A DNA stretch of 64,000 bases from Larus michahellis (taxonomy: Eukaryota > Chordata > Aves > Charadriiformes > Laridae): contig NC_133897.1 of assembly GCF_964199755.1 (NCBI RefSeq), forward strand, positions 120,362,552 to 120,426,551, read 5' to 3'. Below are positions 51,988 through 64,000 of the stretch, piece by piece. Under the pieces are notes generated by a model, which worked only from the letters and a program-made list of their open reading frames with translations, was not told the origin of the DNA and did no database searches. The stretch's first letter is position 1; the number at the start of each line of letters is the position of its first letter. A program made the position numbers and the translations under genes.

Positions 51988-54900
51988 GTGTGTTGAAGCA
52001 GATGCAGGACCATTTAATATTCTGCATTCTGCTGCATACCCCAGGATACCACCCATCACTTGGGAGCACGTTTTGCAGCCCCTTCCAGGTGGCTATGGAT
52101 GCAGCAAGGGGACGGTTTTCCCTGAAGTTCCTCTTCAGCTTCACAAACCAGCACAAAGTTGAGTGTGATGACCCTCCACAAACATCAGCGCTGCTTTTCC
52201 TCTTTCTGGCCTGTCCAATGCTCTGGTGGCGTTTGTCACTCCCCTACAGGTCATTCCTCTGGGCACACCACGGTCTAATTTTCCAAAGCTGCAATTATTT
52301 TTTTAATGACTTTTAAATGGTCCTTAGTCATCCTTGAGTTACCGCGGCAGCTCTGCGTGCCACTTTCTTCCTAAAAGATGAATTCTGTTATCTCCAGGGG
52401 GAACTTGGAGAACCTCCCAGCCAGCAGAGCTGGACATGGACACTGGGACACAACTGCACCAGCGTCCCCATAGCAAACAGCAGGCACAGCCAACCTCAAA
52501 GCAGAACCACCCTATAATACAGGGGTGCTCATTACCTTAGCAAATGGATAATGGTGAAAAAAATATCCTATTTGCTTGAACACTGTACTTTGTACCAAAA
52601 ACGGGCAAGAAACCTCCTAGTTGCCGAATGGGGTGGAAGAAGAGCAGAGACAGCCTAGCAGTATTTACACTGATGTGTTAGATAGCAATAAAAATCATAA
52701 AACCCGAGGATTAGACTATCACTGGATCATGTCCAGTAGGCCTCAGACAGAAAACTAGTTGCCATGGCAGCTTAATGTTATCTAGTCAGACCTCAGGTTT
52801 TTATTATTATTAAACACAGATATCTGACCTTAAAAATCAAAAAAGCACCTGGTGACTGGTGCAGGCTAGTACAGTGTATTTCACAGCCAGGCCACAGCAG
52901 TGCTTCCCGTAACAAAGCAGAGGAATGAAAAAGCGAAGGCAATATGCCTATCTCATTATAAGGGAGTACCTGCCCGTGAAAGTATTCTCTCTGCTATGTA
53001 TAGCCTTCATCATTTAAAATGGCAAAGGTGACATGCTAACTAATCATTAATTACTTAATCATTAAAGAGGGGAAATACTAAGAGAACTGGCAGGAAAATG
53101 CTTAATTTCATATACCTGAAGGTACCTCTATCACCTGTTGCTTGTTATCGCATCTCTCTGAACACACCTCACATTCCCCCTAGATGCAATAAATGTGTGT
53201 AGACACTTTAAAAATAAATGAAGGACCACTAGCATGAGCCATCCTGTTTAAATGAATTGGAAAGGTATAGGGAATCATTTGACACTGCTGACCATAGAAG
53301 TTCACCTAAAACATTGCAACAGCATAGCGAAGCCTTAAGTTGTGTTCAGTCCTACACATAGCAGCAAAGAGTAGTACATATTTTACAGGCTTTTCCTCTT
53401 GAGCTAAATTAAGTACAATGAGCAGAAAGAAAATAATCCAGTGCTGGAATACTTTTTAGTGACTGACACTTAGTGGATGCTCCCGGATGATTATTCATTA
53501 CTTTTATCTTCTTGGTTGATTACCTAAACCATATTCTCAATGAGATGGAAACAGTCCATCGTTGCAATGTTACCAAATCTCAACAGCACAAAAGGAAAAA
53601 CAAAAATAGGAAGAGAAATCTGGCTTCTTTGGGCCTGAGCTATGGACTCATAGCTCTGACTTGAGTCTTTTCAAATTACTGTTGTATGTCATGGAAGGCC
53701 CACCTGGCTGGACTAAGTCAGAGAAACACTAGCTGCAAGCAGAAGTAGTATCATCACTTAATGTCTGACTGCACTACATAGTGCAAACTCTTTAAAACGA
53801 CCAAGATGAGGTCACTTGCATACAGCTGAGACAGTTTAAGCCAAAATTCAAGCAATGCTACTTCCCTTCAAGGACAACACTTACCATTCTCCGCATATCC
53901 TGTCTAGGGATTACAAAATTACCAGGCTCAAATAATCCACTTAACTTCAAATGACAGTAATAAAATTGACGGGAGTAAAAAAAGGTGTTATGCTAGGAAA
54001 AAACACTGATAAGAACTGTTTTCTTTGCAAAACGCACACAAGCATGACAGCAGCACAACATGGTACCTGCGTTAATACAGGAAAGAAAAAACAAAATTAA
54101 AAAATCCTTGGATATAATATGCAGATAAATGAGAGGGATACAGACAGACTTCATTTAAGAGGCAACTTTCAATACAGCCACCACAAAATTAAGACATACT
54201 TTAGGATCCTATGCCAAGACAGCGCTGTGCAAATTTATGCAATTTATTCCAGGTGGGCACAGACAGAGACAGACCTGGCTGAGCAGCCTCTCGTTTAACA
54301 ATCGTGATTCAGTCCCGTCACAGAAGAACAGAAAAGAAAAAGAACAGACATTCTGATATATTTGAAGATAGACTTCCTATGATAAATGCAGCATATTTTT
54401 TTTTTTGTCTAGACTTTCCTGTGGGCCTTGTGAGCGCAAAACACAAGACACTTGACATTCAAATTGTGTTAGATTGGAATAATGCCTGAAAATGGCAGGG
54501 GCTTGACTGATTGCACTAGAACTGAAAATTCTACTTTTAGCAAAGCCTAAGGATGGGAGCAGGATATTACCTTTCTGAACCCTTTTGCTGGTTTGAGCAG
54601 CTACATGAGCTTCGAGACCAAAGATTACAGTTATAAATATCGCAGTGAAAACCCTACATGCAATAATCGTTCCTAAAGGGAATCATTAGGATTCATTCCT
54701 GGATTTGGCAATTAACCTACTACTGTCTGAGTCAAGACTATTTTGCTGAGAAGCAGTGAAGTATTCTACTCTACGCAGCCTTGATTTTTCAATTATTAGT
54801 CACAACATCCAAAGTTTCTTAGTAAAGATTACACAGCCATCACCCTCCAAATGTCCAGACTGCAGAGTGTCCGGGGATTATCCCTACAGCAATCAGTACG

Positions 54901-55932
54901 AAAAATAGTAAATGAAAATAGTAACTTCTACATTTACATGAATTCAACATGGTGGTCCAAGCCATCCTGGGTAATGGAAAAATTCATTCAGTGCTAGCTT
55001 GCAGAATCAATGCATCACAAAAATGAAACTAAACTTGCTTTTAGAAACCCAAGTAGTGTCTTATTTCAATAGGAAGGCATTCCTTGCTTTGCTTACCAGA
55101 ATACTAAATATTCCTTTCCAAAAGGAATCTGAGCAGAAAATCCCCATTGTAATAAACATTTCAACGGCTATTTCAACTGCCATCTGTATTCCTCTCAATT
55201 TTCCTCAAGTGTCTGAATTCCCCTAAAAGACACCTGTGGCATTCACTCATGAGAAAAAACATCTTTTTTCACTTCCTCTCCCCAAAAAACAATGCCAGGT
55301 TGCAAAGGGAATAAAGAAAGCCACGCTACACTTGCTATGCACTTCAGAAAATACTACCCAGTGTGTCCTACAGTAATGACCGTTGATGCAGAGATATTTT
55401 TCCTTAGGATAAGCATTATCATGAACATCTTGTACAAAGATCACCGAAACGCTGCACTTTGATAGCTAATATAAGCAGATTCATGATCTACCTAAATGAT
55501 TGTGAAAGTTACTCATGGTAAAATTCTTTCCTTTGCTGGTGCATGATGTACAGTTCCTCTCCAATAAATCTCAGACAGTTACTATAACCAAGACACGTCT
55601 TGTATGCATATGAAAATGCTTTCGGTCCATAAATGCAATAGTTTCACCTATCGAGAGAAGACAAAGTCATTCAGCGAGACAACATACTGAATTTTCTGTT
55701 GAAACAAAACTGTAGAGCGTGAAATAGCAACCTGTCTTCAGATGTTCGGAGTCTGATGTTCAGCAGCAGCAGCTAAAACCACCCTCTCCTCCCACCTATG
55801 TCTGAGGGAATTGACAGTCATCTGCATGCAGGTCTGGCCAGTCGACATCCTGCGAGCAAGGACTGGAGTCAAACTCTGCAACACCTTTTAGGTTCTATTT
55901 CACCAGGGTTTAGGGCTGTGTTCTAGGAAGAC

Positions 55933-56150
55933 TGGGTTTTGTTTTTTGTTGGTTTGTTGTTTTTTTTTTTTTTAAAAGAAAACGAAAAACAAAACCCAAC
56001 CCAACCAAACCAAACTCCCCAAAATCACTCCTAAAACAACCACAAACAAAAAAACCAAACCAAGCCAAACCATCCCAACACAAAGCCACAAAACAACCCT
56101 CTCACACACGCACACCCAGAAAATTAAACCAAAAAAACCCACAAGGCTCA
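55933..56150. repeat. T/G-to-A/C-rich low-complexity tract with inverted arms
   Basis: A T/G-rich block with a 14-nt T run (55960-55973) is followed by about 175 bp made almost only of A and C (cccaacccaaccaaacc-like). The exact inverted arms are tgggttttgttttt (55933-55946) and aaaaacaaaaccca (55985-55998). Confidence 0.85.
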
Positions 56151-56296
56151 ATGTTTTCTAGCCATTTCAAGTAACTTCAGTGCAGGTGTTGCACTCCACT
56201 ACAATCTACTTTCTATTAAAATGTGCACACTGTAATCGGAGAATTGACCCATATCCACATCACCCTACCTCATTTTATATTAAAAGGCAAGGAATT

Positions 56297-56880
56297 CACA
56301 GAATCCCACAGAATGGCAGGGGTTGTAAGGGACCTTCGGAGATCATCTAGTCCAACCCCGCTGCCAAAGCAGGTTCACCTACAGCAGGCTGGATAGGAAT
56401 GCATCCAGGAGGGTTTTTAGTATCTCCAGAGAAGGAGACTCTACAACCTCTCTGGGCAGCCTGTTCCAGTGCTCTGGCACCCTCAAAGTAAAGAAATTTT
56501 TCCTCATGTTGAGACAGAATTTCCTGTGTTTCAGCTTGTATCTGTTGACCCTTGTCCTGTCCCTGGTTACCACTGAGAAGAGTGTGACTCCATCGTCTTG
56601 ACACCCACCCTTGAGATATTTATAAGTATTGATGAGGTCCCCTCTCAGTCTTCTCTTCTCTAGGCTAAACAGACCCAGGACCCTCAGCCTTTCCTCATAA
56701 GAGAGGTGCTCCATTCCCTTGATCATCTTTGTAGCTCTCCGCTGGACTCTCTTCAGCACTCCCATGCCCTTCTTGAACTGGGGGGCCCAGAACTGAACAC
56801 AGTACTCCAGATGTGGCCTCACCAGGGCAGAGTAGAGGGGGAGAATGACCTCCCTCTCAGTTTGCCCCCAGGAGGAGCTC
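56297..56880 (-). mobile_element. CR1 LINE 3' portion with open ORF2 C-terminal frame, intron 2
   Basis: Minus-strand CR1 with its 3' terminus at 56297 (acagaatggcaggggttg on the plus strand). The frame within 56379-56960 stays open for 193 codons and shows CR1 ORF2 C-terminal words: [65 protein letters not shown]. The upstream reverse transcriptase and endonuclease are absent. The open frame over this length suggests a fairly young insertion. It is sense relative to CDH2. Confidence 0.93.
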
Positions 56881-56954
56881 CCAATGAATACAGCCTGAGA
56901 GCCTGCAAACACGGGCTTGGTAGTTGTCCAAAAGGCACCATCCAGAGCATGAGT

Positions 56955-57080
56955 GTTCAAGGCCAGGCTGGATGAGGCTTTGAGCAGCCTGGTCTAGTGA
57001 GAGGTGTCCCTGCCCATGGCAGGGGGGTTGGAACTAGGTGATCTTTAAGGTCCCTTCCAACCCAAACCATTCTGTGATTG
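56955..57080 (+). mobile_element. CR1 LINE 3'-end fragment, opposite orientation to its neighbour
   Basis: Plus-strand CR1 3' end: aaggccaggctggatgagg, then the ggtgtccctgcccatggcag block, ending ccaacccaaaccattctgtg. It lies about 75 bp from the 5' side of the minus-strand copy, so the two 3' ends point outward. Confidence 0.92.
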
Positions 57081-59892
57081 TATGTGGCATCACACGTCTA
57101 CAGCTTTGTCTGGACAAGCTGCTCACAGGGAAGGTACTGCAGACCTTCCTGCCCAGTGGAGAGAGTCCACATGGCTGGTGCATTAGCACTTTGTCAAGGT
57201 CATCAGACAGGTTACCAAGCAATATAATCAATTTGAGCAGCCATCTCAGCTGAGTGCTCCGAGTCCAGAATAACCCTTATTAAGTTGGGCAATGCCTACG
57301 GTAAATGAGCGATGCGTTATTTTGATTTGCCTCTCAGGGCTCAGATCGTGGTATCTAAAGCTCACCTTCCCATGAGAAAGGGATTTCTGCAAACTGAAAG
57401 CAGCCTCTCGAGCAGCAGGAAGAAGCAGCAAGTGAAATGGAACAGATCTGACCTTACACTAAACATCTGAGCTACATTTTAAAATACTGGCACCGAAACA
57501 TTATTACTTTGCTTTGATATGCTGCCAAGGGAAAGCAAAGAGCCACTGAAAATTGAACTCCATTTAGAAGTCACGTCCATTTTTCAATAATCCTTGTAAT
57601 ACTGTGTACATAACTTAAGGGCGTTACAAAAGACAACAGACTATGATGTCATAAAATAATATTAATGTGAAGGTCTTAACAGATTCATGCTTAGTACTGT
57701 CATAAATCAGAAAAATTACCAAGGAACATATACGTGATACCACAGATTAATTACATACAGTAACTTGGGTACGGAGAAAGGCATTTAGGTAATATTAACA
57801 AGACTTTTGGCTCACAAGCACGCAATATGGCTGCTGTGCTTTATTAGAAGTTAATGTTTTGATAAAGTTCGCTACAGTGCTTTTTTTCTTAAAAATGCAG
57901 AGATGTCACTTTTAATGTGTGACTGTTGGCATTTTGCCCATTATAGATATAACTTACCGATTTCCAAAAGACTGGTATCACCAATCTACATGCTTTTTCC
58001 TTAACTCTTTTGTTGCCGGATGTCTCCAATACTACAACTCAACTTTTTCTTTGAGGACCAAGGAAACAGAATAACTTGAGACACCTGATATTTTAGTCAT
58101 GCAGCTGTGATTTATCTGTGGTACTCAAAAAGCCCTCAGGATAAAAATCAGTAACTGCATTCAATCTGTTTACAAATCACATTCAGCTGTCTCATGTACA
58201 GCTGCACAGCTTTGGTTTTACTTTAGCTTACCTTCAGATACGATGGACTTCTGCTCTTTTGCCCAGTATTGCAATGTTAACTTGTTTTAGTATTAATTAA
58301 TCTCCCTTTAGTAATACTCCTTGTCACCACAATGCCTTTTCTTACCCTGTCTTCTATGTATGACTCAACCTGATTCCCTGCCTTCACATTTTCAACTAGA
58401 TGCCTCCAAGTGTTGTTTGCCATAAAATGTGTCCATGTTGTTCAGGACAATACTATTGCTACATAAGGTCCTTGTCTCTTAGGTGCCAGTGAGAACTCTT
58501 CTATTATTCTCCCAAATGGGGAAGATGGGGAGAGAACAAAAAATTCTCAGCTTCAAAGGCAGCAGACACAATGGTCTTCCCAAAATCTTGATGCAGGATA
58601 GCAGAGCCAAGACAGACAGCAACGCCTCAAGGAAACAGGTCTCCCTCACCTGGGGCACCTTACCGTGTGATATTTTAGGAGGTAACAACATGGGACGCAT
58701 CACTTCTTTCCACTATTCCATCAAATGTGTTCTCCCCATCACAACTAGAGATGTCATTATCTAAAGACGGATGAAAGGCGAATGCTATCTTTACAAAAGA
58801 TTCAGAAACAATTCCTAAAGCCATTCTAATGAACAGGGAAGACCTAAATTCTGAAGACTTTCACAAAGGAATCCAAAATCAACAGCAAGGGTCTGTAAGG
58901 AAAAAATGGTAAGTAATACCGAGTAATCCAAAAAATGAATGAGGAAATACAAAGCACCGCTCTCAAAACACTGTCCTGAAAACCTGTCACCATTTAAACT
59001 AAGTCTAGAAATCTCTGTCGTCTTATTTAAAAAAAATAAATGAGTATGGTTCATGTAATTGTTTCCTCTCTTGTCAAATAGGACCATTCTCTCTTTGTAG
59101 CCTCCTCAGGTCAAAAGCATAGTGGAGCCTGTGGTGCTGACTGACCTGAAGGGAAAACCGAATGTTTAAGAACAAAAAAGCTATGTCATTTCTCTAGATG
59201 AAAATGGAAAGGGTCTATCTTTCCCTAAATGTCTTTTCAGTCAGGCAGCAGTTTTTATTTTAAAAATATTTATTAATAAGATTTGATACTTTTCTTGGTT
59301 GCGGTCATCAACTACAGAATGCTGAGATGTGGAGTTTCTCAATGAATGTAAGAAGGAAGGCTTTGTCCTTTACTTTTTTCATCTGAGCCTGAAATACGTT
59401 TAGATGGCCTAGTCAACAAATGTATATAACTTTGAATTAGAGGACTGGCTCACCAAAACTAAATGCAGTTTAGACACTGTTTAATGCTGTGCTGTAAAAC
59501 ATTGCCATTTTCCAAAATTCAATTTACCAAGTTTTTAAAAGGTACATTTATGTTTCCAGACACAGTACTTTATGACATTTACTGGACCAATACCCAAGTC
59601 TACATTTCTCATCTCATCTCCATTGTGCAGATGTAGTAATGATTTGACTATTTCCTTTCCTTACGATGGATGATAAAATCCAAGAAAAAACAAACTTCCT
59701 GGGGCCTTCAAATACATCTACTACAGAACGTGATCTAAGGTAAATAAAAACTGTTCAGTAAAGGAGGCACGGAATGGGGCATAACGTCCATCCCTGCCCC
59801 TATTAATGGTCCACTGTGTGACCCCGAGGAACAAACAGGAGTTTCCCTGTAGCAGCAAAACAGAAGTCGAGAGATGGGAGGTGAGGAGGGTC

Positions 59893-59990
59893 GGGTCTAG
59901 TGGGAGGTGTCCCTGCCCATGGCAAGGGGGTTGGAACTAGATGATCTGTAAGGTCCCTTCTAACCTGAACCATTCTATGATCCTATGATC
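59893..59990 (+). mobile_element. CR1 LINE 3'-end fragment, intron 2
   Basis: About 100 bp of CR1 3' UTR from gggtctagtgggaggtgtcc to ccattctatgatcctatgat. The terminal 8-9 bp repeat (ctatgatc, twice) is the typical CR1 end. Confidence 0.92.
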
Positions 59991-61637
59991 CGCTGCAGCT
60001 AGGCAGTTTCACGCAGCACAGGGCAAGCACCGCCTCAGCCTACCCACAAGCAGTTTCTCCTCCTCCTCTAATCGCTACAGACCTCTGTCCTTCTAGACAA
60101 GAGAAGCCACCTCAGCCTCGTCCTCAGAGGAGGAATTTATGCTCTGACACACAAACACACAGCTCGAGAATACAATGTCAACTGAGAGAGAGATGCTGTA
60201 GCCCTGAGTTCTCCCGCGCTGCTGCTGCAGGGGCAGCTCTGCCACGCAGGCAGGACGAGGGGTCACGCAGGGCAGCAAAATATCAAGGGCAGCAAATTGT
60301 TTAGTGACTATTTTGTTTACTGTGCAAGTGGCTTTTGACTAGGAGGGGCGGTAGTTCTTTCCAGCTCGCCTTGGGCAGTGAAAGCTATAAAAGCGTTTGT
60401 ATTTGACTGGTGTCTAGGGAAATCAGGCCGAGTCCTAAATCTCTTTCTTCACCAAGTTTGCCAAGTGGTACGCTACATGTGGCACACTTATGTATTACTT
60501 TTTTCCCCTCTCCCCCCACCCCAATTATTCCACCTAACATGCCTAGGAAGAGTATTAAGCACACCAGTCCAAACGCAAACAAAAAGCAGGCAAACAAATC
60601 TCTCCGACGCTCAGTATTTAGCAAGCTGCTTTTGCAAAGGTTTGCAACTTGAGCAAGAATTTGCTCTCATCTTCATAGGAAAACATGATGCCATGCAGAG
60701 TCCTCCTGAGAAAAAAATCTCTCAGGCTAAAGATTTGCATGGCAAGTTGAAGGAAGCAATATATGGCTGAAAAACAATTTTATTTACAGCTTGGCAGAAG
60801 TGACAGTGCCCACTAGCAGGCATTACCAACAATAAAAACAGAAATATGGATTTTTGAAATTTATTTATGGCCCATTATGTAGTTTATGCTGCACCGCTAT
60901 CACATGTTAGAGAAATTACAGCATAGCTGGTGACAACAGGGAATTTCAGTAATAACCTTGAACAATCATTTTATCCTTCCCCCCAACCCTTATCTAGGAA
61001 AAAGTGCAATTTTTGTCAAAACTCTTAAAACTAAAGTCAACTGTAAAATATTACATTCTTTGAAGAATAAGAAAATGACTTTGGCTAATACTGATCCATT
61101 TACAGAGAGGAACAATCCACCTTTCACAACAAAAATGTTCATTTGACATGAAACACTGAAATGATTAAAAATTTAACAGATTATAAATTGTGATTATTAA
61201 GTGCAACCACCAACAATAACTCAGAGAAAAGTGCTTTGTCTTTTAGGTTACTTTGATAGCTCACAGTAAAACTAATTATAGTTTCAAGGTCTTCATCATT
61301 ATGTAACTCGATGCCCACATTAGCCAATTTACTAAAAACGTTAAATACACACGAAACAAATGATTTATGGCACAACTGAACAACTAAAGCAGGGCAGCCA
61401 CAACACTAGGGTGAATTTAAGCAAGACTTGAAAAGCCTGAACCAACCAGCCATAGCCTGTTAATGTAGGAAGCTCGATCAAAGCAACCTGAATTTCTTAT
61501 CTAAAACTCTAAAAATCTATGAAACATGAAATAACACCTGCTCCCCCCAACCCGCCAGACTTCTAGGTATTATTTACTGTGTTGGTCTATTGAAATTGTT
61601 GGATGGCATCTACTGGATATTTGAGTTCATGTTGTTT

Positions 61638-61671
61638 AAAAAAAAAAAAAAGTAGTCTTGGGTAGTCTTGG
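61638..61671. repeat. Poly(A) run followed by a short duplicated word
   Basis: Fourteen A residues are followed by gtagtcttgg and an immediate second gtagtcttgg. A small replication-slippage-like duplication. Confidence 0.75.
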
Positions 61672-64000
61672 TATTATTTACACTTGCTTTAAATGAGACA
61701 AGAGAGGAAAAAATGAAGAGACTGCTACAGAAAAGAAAAATGCTTGAGTTCTCGTTTGTGATTTCATTTGAAAGTTAAACAAAAACCTTACTGGACAGGC
61801 ATCTTGAATTGATACTTACTAAATAAAAAACACACCAACAACTAAAGAGCAGCTCTTCCAGAGTAAAGTCACCATGTTTGCGAAGAAAGCACTAAAGGGG
61901 AACAAGTAGATAGCAGGAACCTCTCTGTACTACACACTGGTATTGATTTGGGAGAGTTTGGTATGCACGAGAACTGCAAGACTGCGTCCTAGGGAAATGA
62001 AAAGGAGCTATGACACGGTTTCTGCTGCCTGGAATCTTTTCATTGAATGGAGGATTTGGTCCTGTGGCTTTTCCAAAAATTTCTCATGGCTAACAGAAAA
62101 AGAGGGGAAAAAAAAAATAATCAAAGCTGACAAAGCATGAAGCATGTCCCAGTCTCTCCCCTCTCCTTGATAGTTATCCCCTTGCCCCTCAATTAGGCGG
62201 CTGTGCAGAGACCCTCATAGAAACCCCGAGGAAATGCTTCTAAACAGACAGTGCTCAGGGAACACACAACTGGTCTCAACAACCGCATGCAGGCAAGGGG
62301 GAAATGCTTCTGCCAAGGTAGTTATGGCCCTGGACATACACACCATGGGTTGCTTTCATTCCTTCCACTGCAGACTACAGCTCCGCTAATACATATTCCC
62401 AGTTCTCTTACTGTCTACAGGCAAGGCCTTACTTATCCTTTCAACCATACCAACACAATGCTTGCAAAAATCAATTTATCTTTAAGATACTGGATTCTGA
62501 CGTACAGGTAAATTAATGTTCTACAACAAACACTAAATGGATGCAGCATCTTCAGGATCTGAGATGGATTTGAAGGCATATATTACACAAGCAGAATTAG
62601 CAAAAGATCCTTAATAAAGATTCCCCAACACAGATAAATGTTATCTATCTATATGTTTATCTATATATTTTTACAGTACATTGCGGTTGCCAATAGAACA
62701 CAATTGCAACCACTCGGGGTGGAATTTGACATGAGACTATTTTATTTCTGTTCCTTTTGTCTCAGCATATGGGTCTCAGCCATTCCTGAAAGTGCCAGCA
62801 GGAAAAACAGTTGCTTTACTCCTACAGATGCCCATGCTAACTACCTTCACAAGGCCCATCGCAGGGAGGGGGTGCTGTTCTTGACTGTTGCAGCTATAAA
62901 CCACAAATAATTACATTATCTTTAACTACTCTTCACTTTAGCCTAAAGAGACCTGTCTTGGATCCAGCCTCTCCTAGACAACTGTAAGGAAACAGAACAA
63001 CTGTTAACTCCCAAAGCCCCCGACCTCATGGGAGATGACACATGCTGCCCTTGAAACCACTTTTCGTCAAGAGTTTTCTCTAAGCAAGTGGCAGAGAAGT
63101 AGCTTAGAGAGAAGGGTCCACAGAAGCCAGAGTTCTGTGGCAGATGAGCACTGGAAAAGGACTGTGATGTTACTGCCCAGAGAACACGTACCATGAACGA
63201 ACCCCCCCAAATTCTGCAGATTTGCAAATCTGCAAACTGACAAGAGCACTATACAGAAATACTAAAACTGTGTATTGACTCTCTAAACTTAAATTTGAAG
63301 CCAGCAATCATTCAAGAAAAAGGCACACATGGGCAACAAAAAGCACGCAGGACACAAGATTCAGTACATCTCTATTCAGTGGCAGGAAGGCATCTATTAT
63401 CAGATGCAGAATAGGCCTGAAATGCAAAGAAAGCCAGCATTGTTGCCAGCATTACTGGGAACAACATCCTAACTGCTCGTTGCAATTATTGAAAGAAAGA
63501 TGAGCTGGGACAAACCAAAAGAATATCTTTAGAACTACTAAACCAAACCTTAATTCTTGCAATAAAACTGAAAGCAAAGCGAGCACGTAAAGTACTTAGG
63601 TACTACCCAGAAAACTCACAGATAAAAAACGGCTGGAGGTTGGCCTTCACGGGCCCGTCTCGGCAAGCTCACGACAGAGCAGCAGTGAAAGATGCAGTCA
63701 GCCTTTTAGACATGGTTGTCTTGGAGACACCAGAACACACTGTATTGATGACAAAGGAAACAAAAAGCTGGATGCACTTTCTAAGGCTTTTAGTCTGCTC
63801 CCTTTCATGTGGGGTTTACGGAGGAGGGCCTCCCTGGGACGGGTATGCAGAGAATGCTGGCAGCAGCACCAGCTCATTGAGGTAGAAATCCGCACTTGCT
63901 TGGGACAGCCCTTCATGCAGCCCCAGAGCACCCTTTATCCCCAGGAACGCAAGACGTGGCAGCTCCAGCAAACGAGACTCATGTTTGCTCACTTCGAAGG

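Larger units (their letters stand above)
42474..64000 (-). other. CDH2 intron 2 (partial, at least 21.5 kb)
   Basis: No CDH2 exon was recognised between exon 3 and the right edge. Vertebrate CDH2 is known for a very long intron 2. This part holds four CR1 pieces, several poly(A) runs and an A/C-rich tract. Otherwise it is AT-rich with no identifiable gene. In chicken, SOX-dependent neural enhancers are known from the N-cadherin locus, but I cannot place any of them here. Confidence 0.8.

Noticed and set aside
42474..64000. CDH2 exon 2 hidden in this stretch
   Set aside because: I looked for the expected end of the exon (PLLN followed by a phase-1 donor) and did not find it; the exon is short, so my reading is not exhaustive.

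Overview
The window is vertebrate, almost certainly avian, nuclear DNA. It is AT-rich, dominated by introns, and scattered with fragments of CR1 retrotransposons (the main LINE of birds and reptiles). The only gene I can support is CDH2 (N-cadherin), on the minus strand. All but the first two of its expected 16 coding exons are present. The encoded residues match chicken N-cadherin, as I recall it, very closely but not perfectly, which suggests a bird other than chicken. I cannot name the species.

Layout from low to high coordinate, which runs 3' to 5' for the gene: 1-1810 is intergenic DNA beyond the gene's 3' end. 1811-3020 is the probable 3' UTR, with a poly(A) signal at 1832-1837. Exon 16 (3021-3227) carries the stop codon. 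Exons 15 and 14 follow at about 10.7 and 22.4 kb, separated by long introns. A compact block of exons 13 to 8 lies between 24.5 and 31.4 kb, and exons 7 to 3 between 35.9 and 42.5 kb. From 42,474 to the window edge I see only intron 2, at least 21.5 kb long. Exons 1 and 2 (signal peptide and start of the prodomain) should lie beyond the right edge.

The exon phases join without conflict. Exons 3-16 give 849 complete codons plus one split codon. With the 63 residues expected from exons 1-2 this makes 912, the chicken length as I recall it. In order the protein has a prodomain, a furin site, five cadherin repeats (EC1 with Trp2 and HAV, calcium motifs such as LDRE, DxNDN and DAD), one membrane helix, a p120-catenin-binding juxtamembrane segment and a beta-catenin-binding tail. 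It is a calcium-dependent homophilic adhesion receptor of neural, cardiac and mesenchymal cells.

The most notable anomaly is the 3' splice site of exon 4. The position where AG is required reads CG, although the codons after it are intact. The next AG lies 9 bp inside the exon and would remove three prodomain residues in frame. A second oddity is the weak exon 10 donor (GTCTAT). The remaining observations are nine CR1 pieces, including a back-to-back inverted pair, a TG/CA hairpin, a nearly G-free A/C tract with inverted arms, and small tandem duplications. I found no rRNA, tRNA, CRISPR array or second protein gene, and no evidence of a new biological system.
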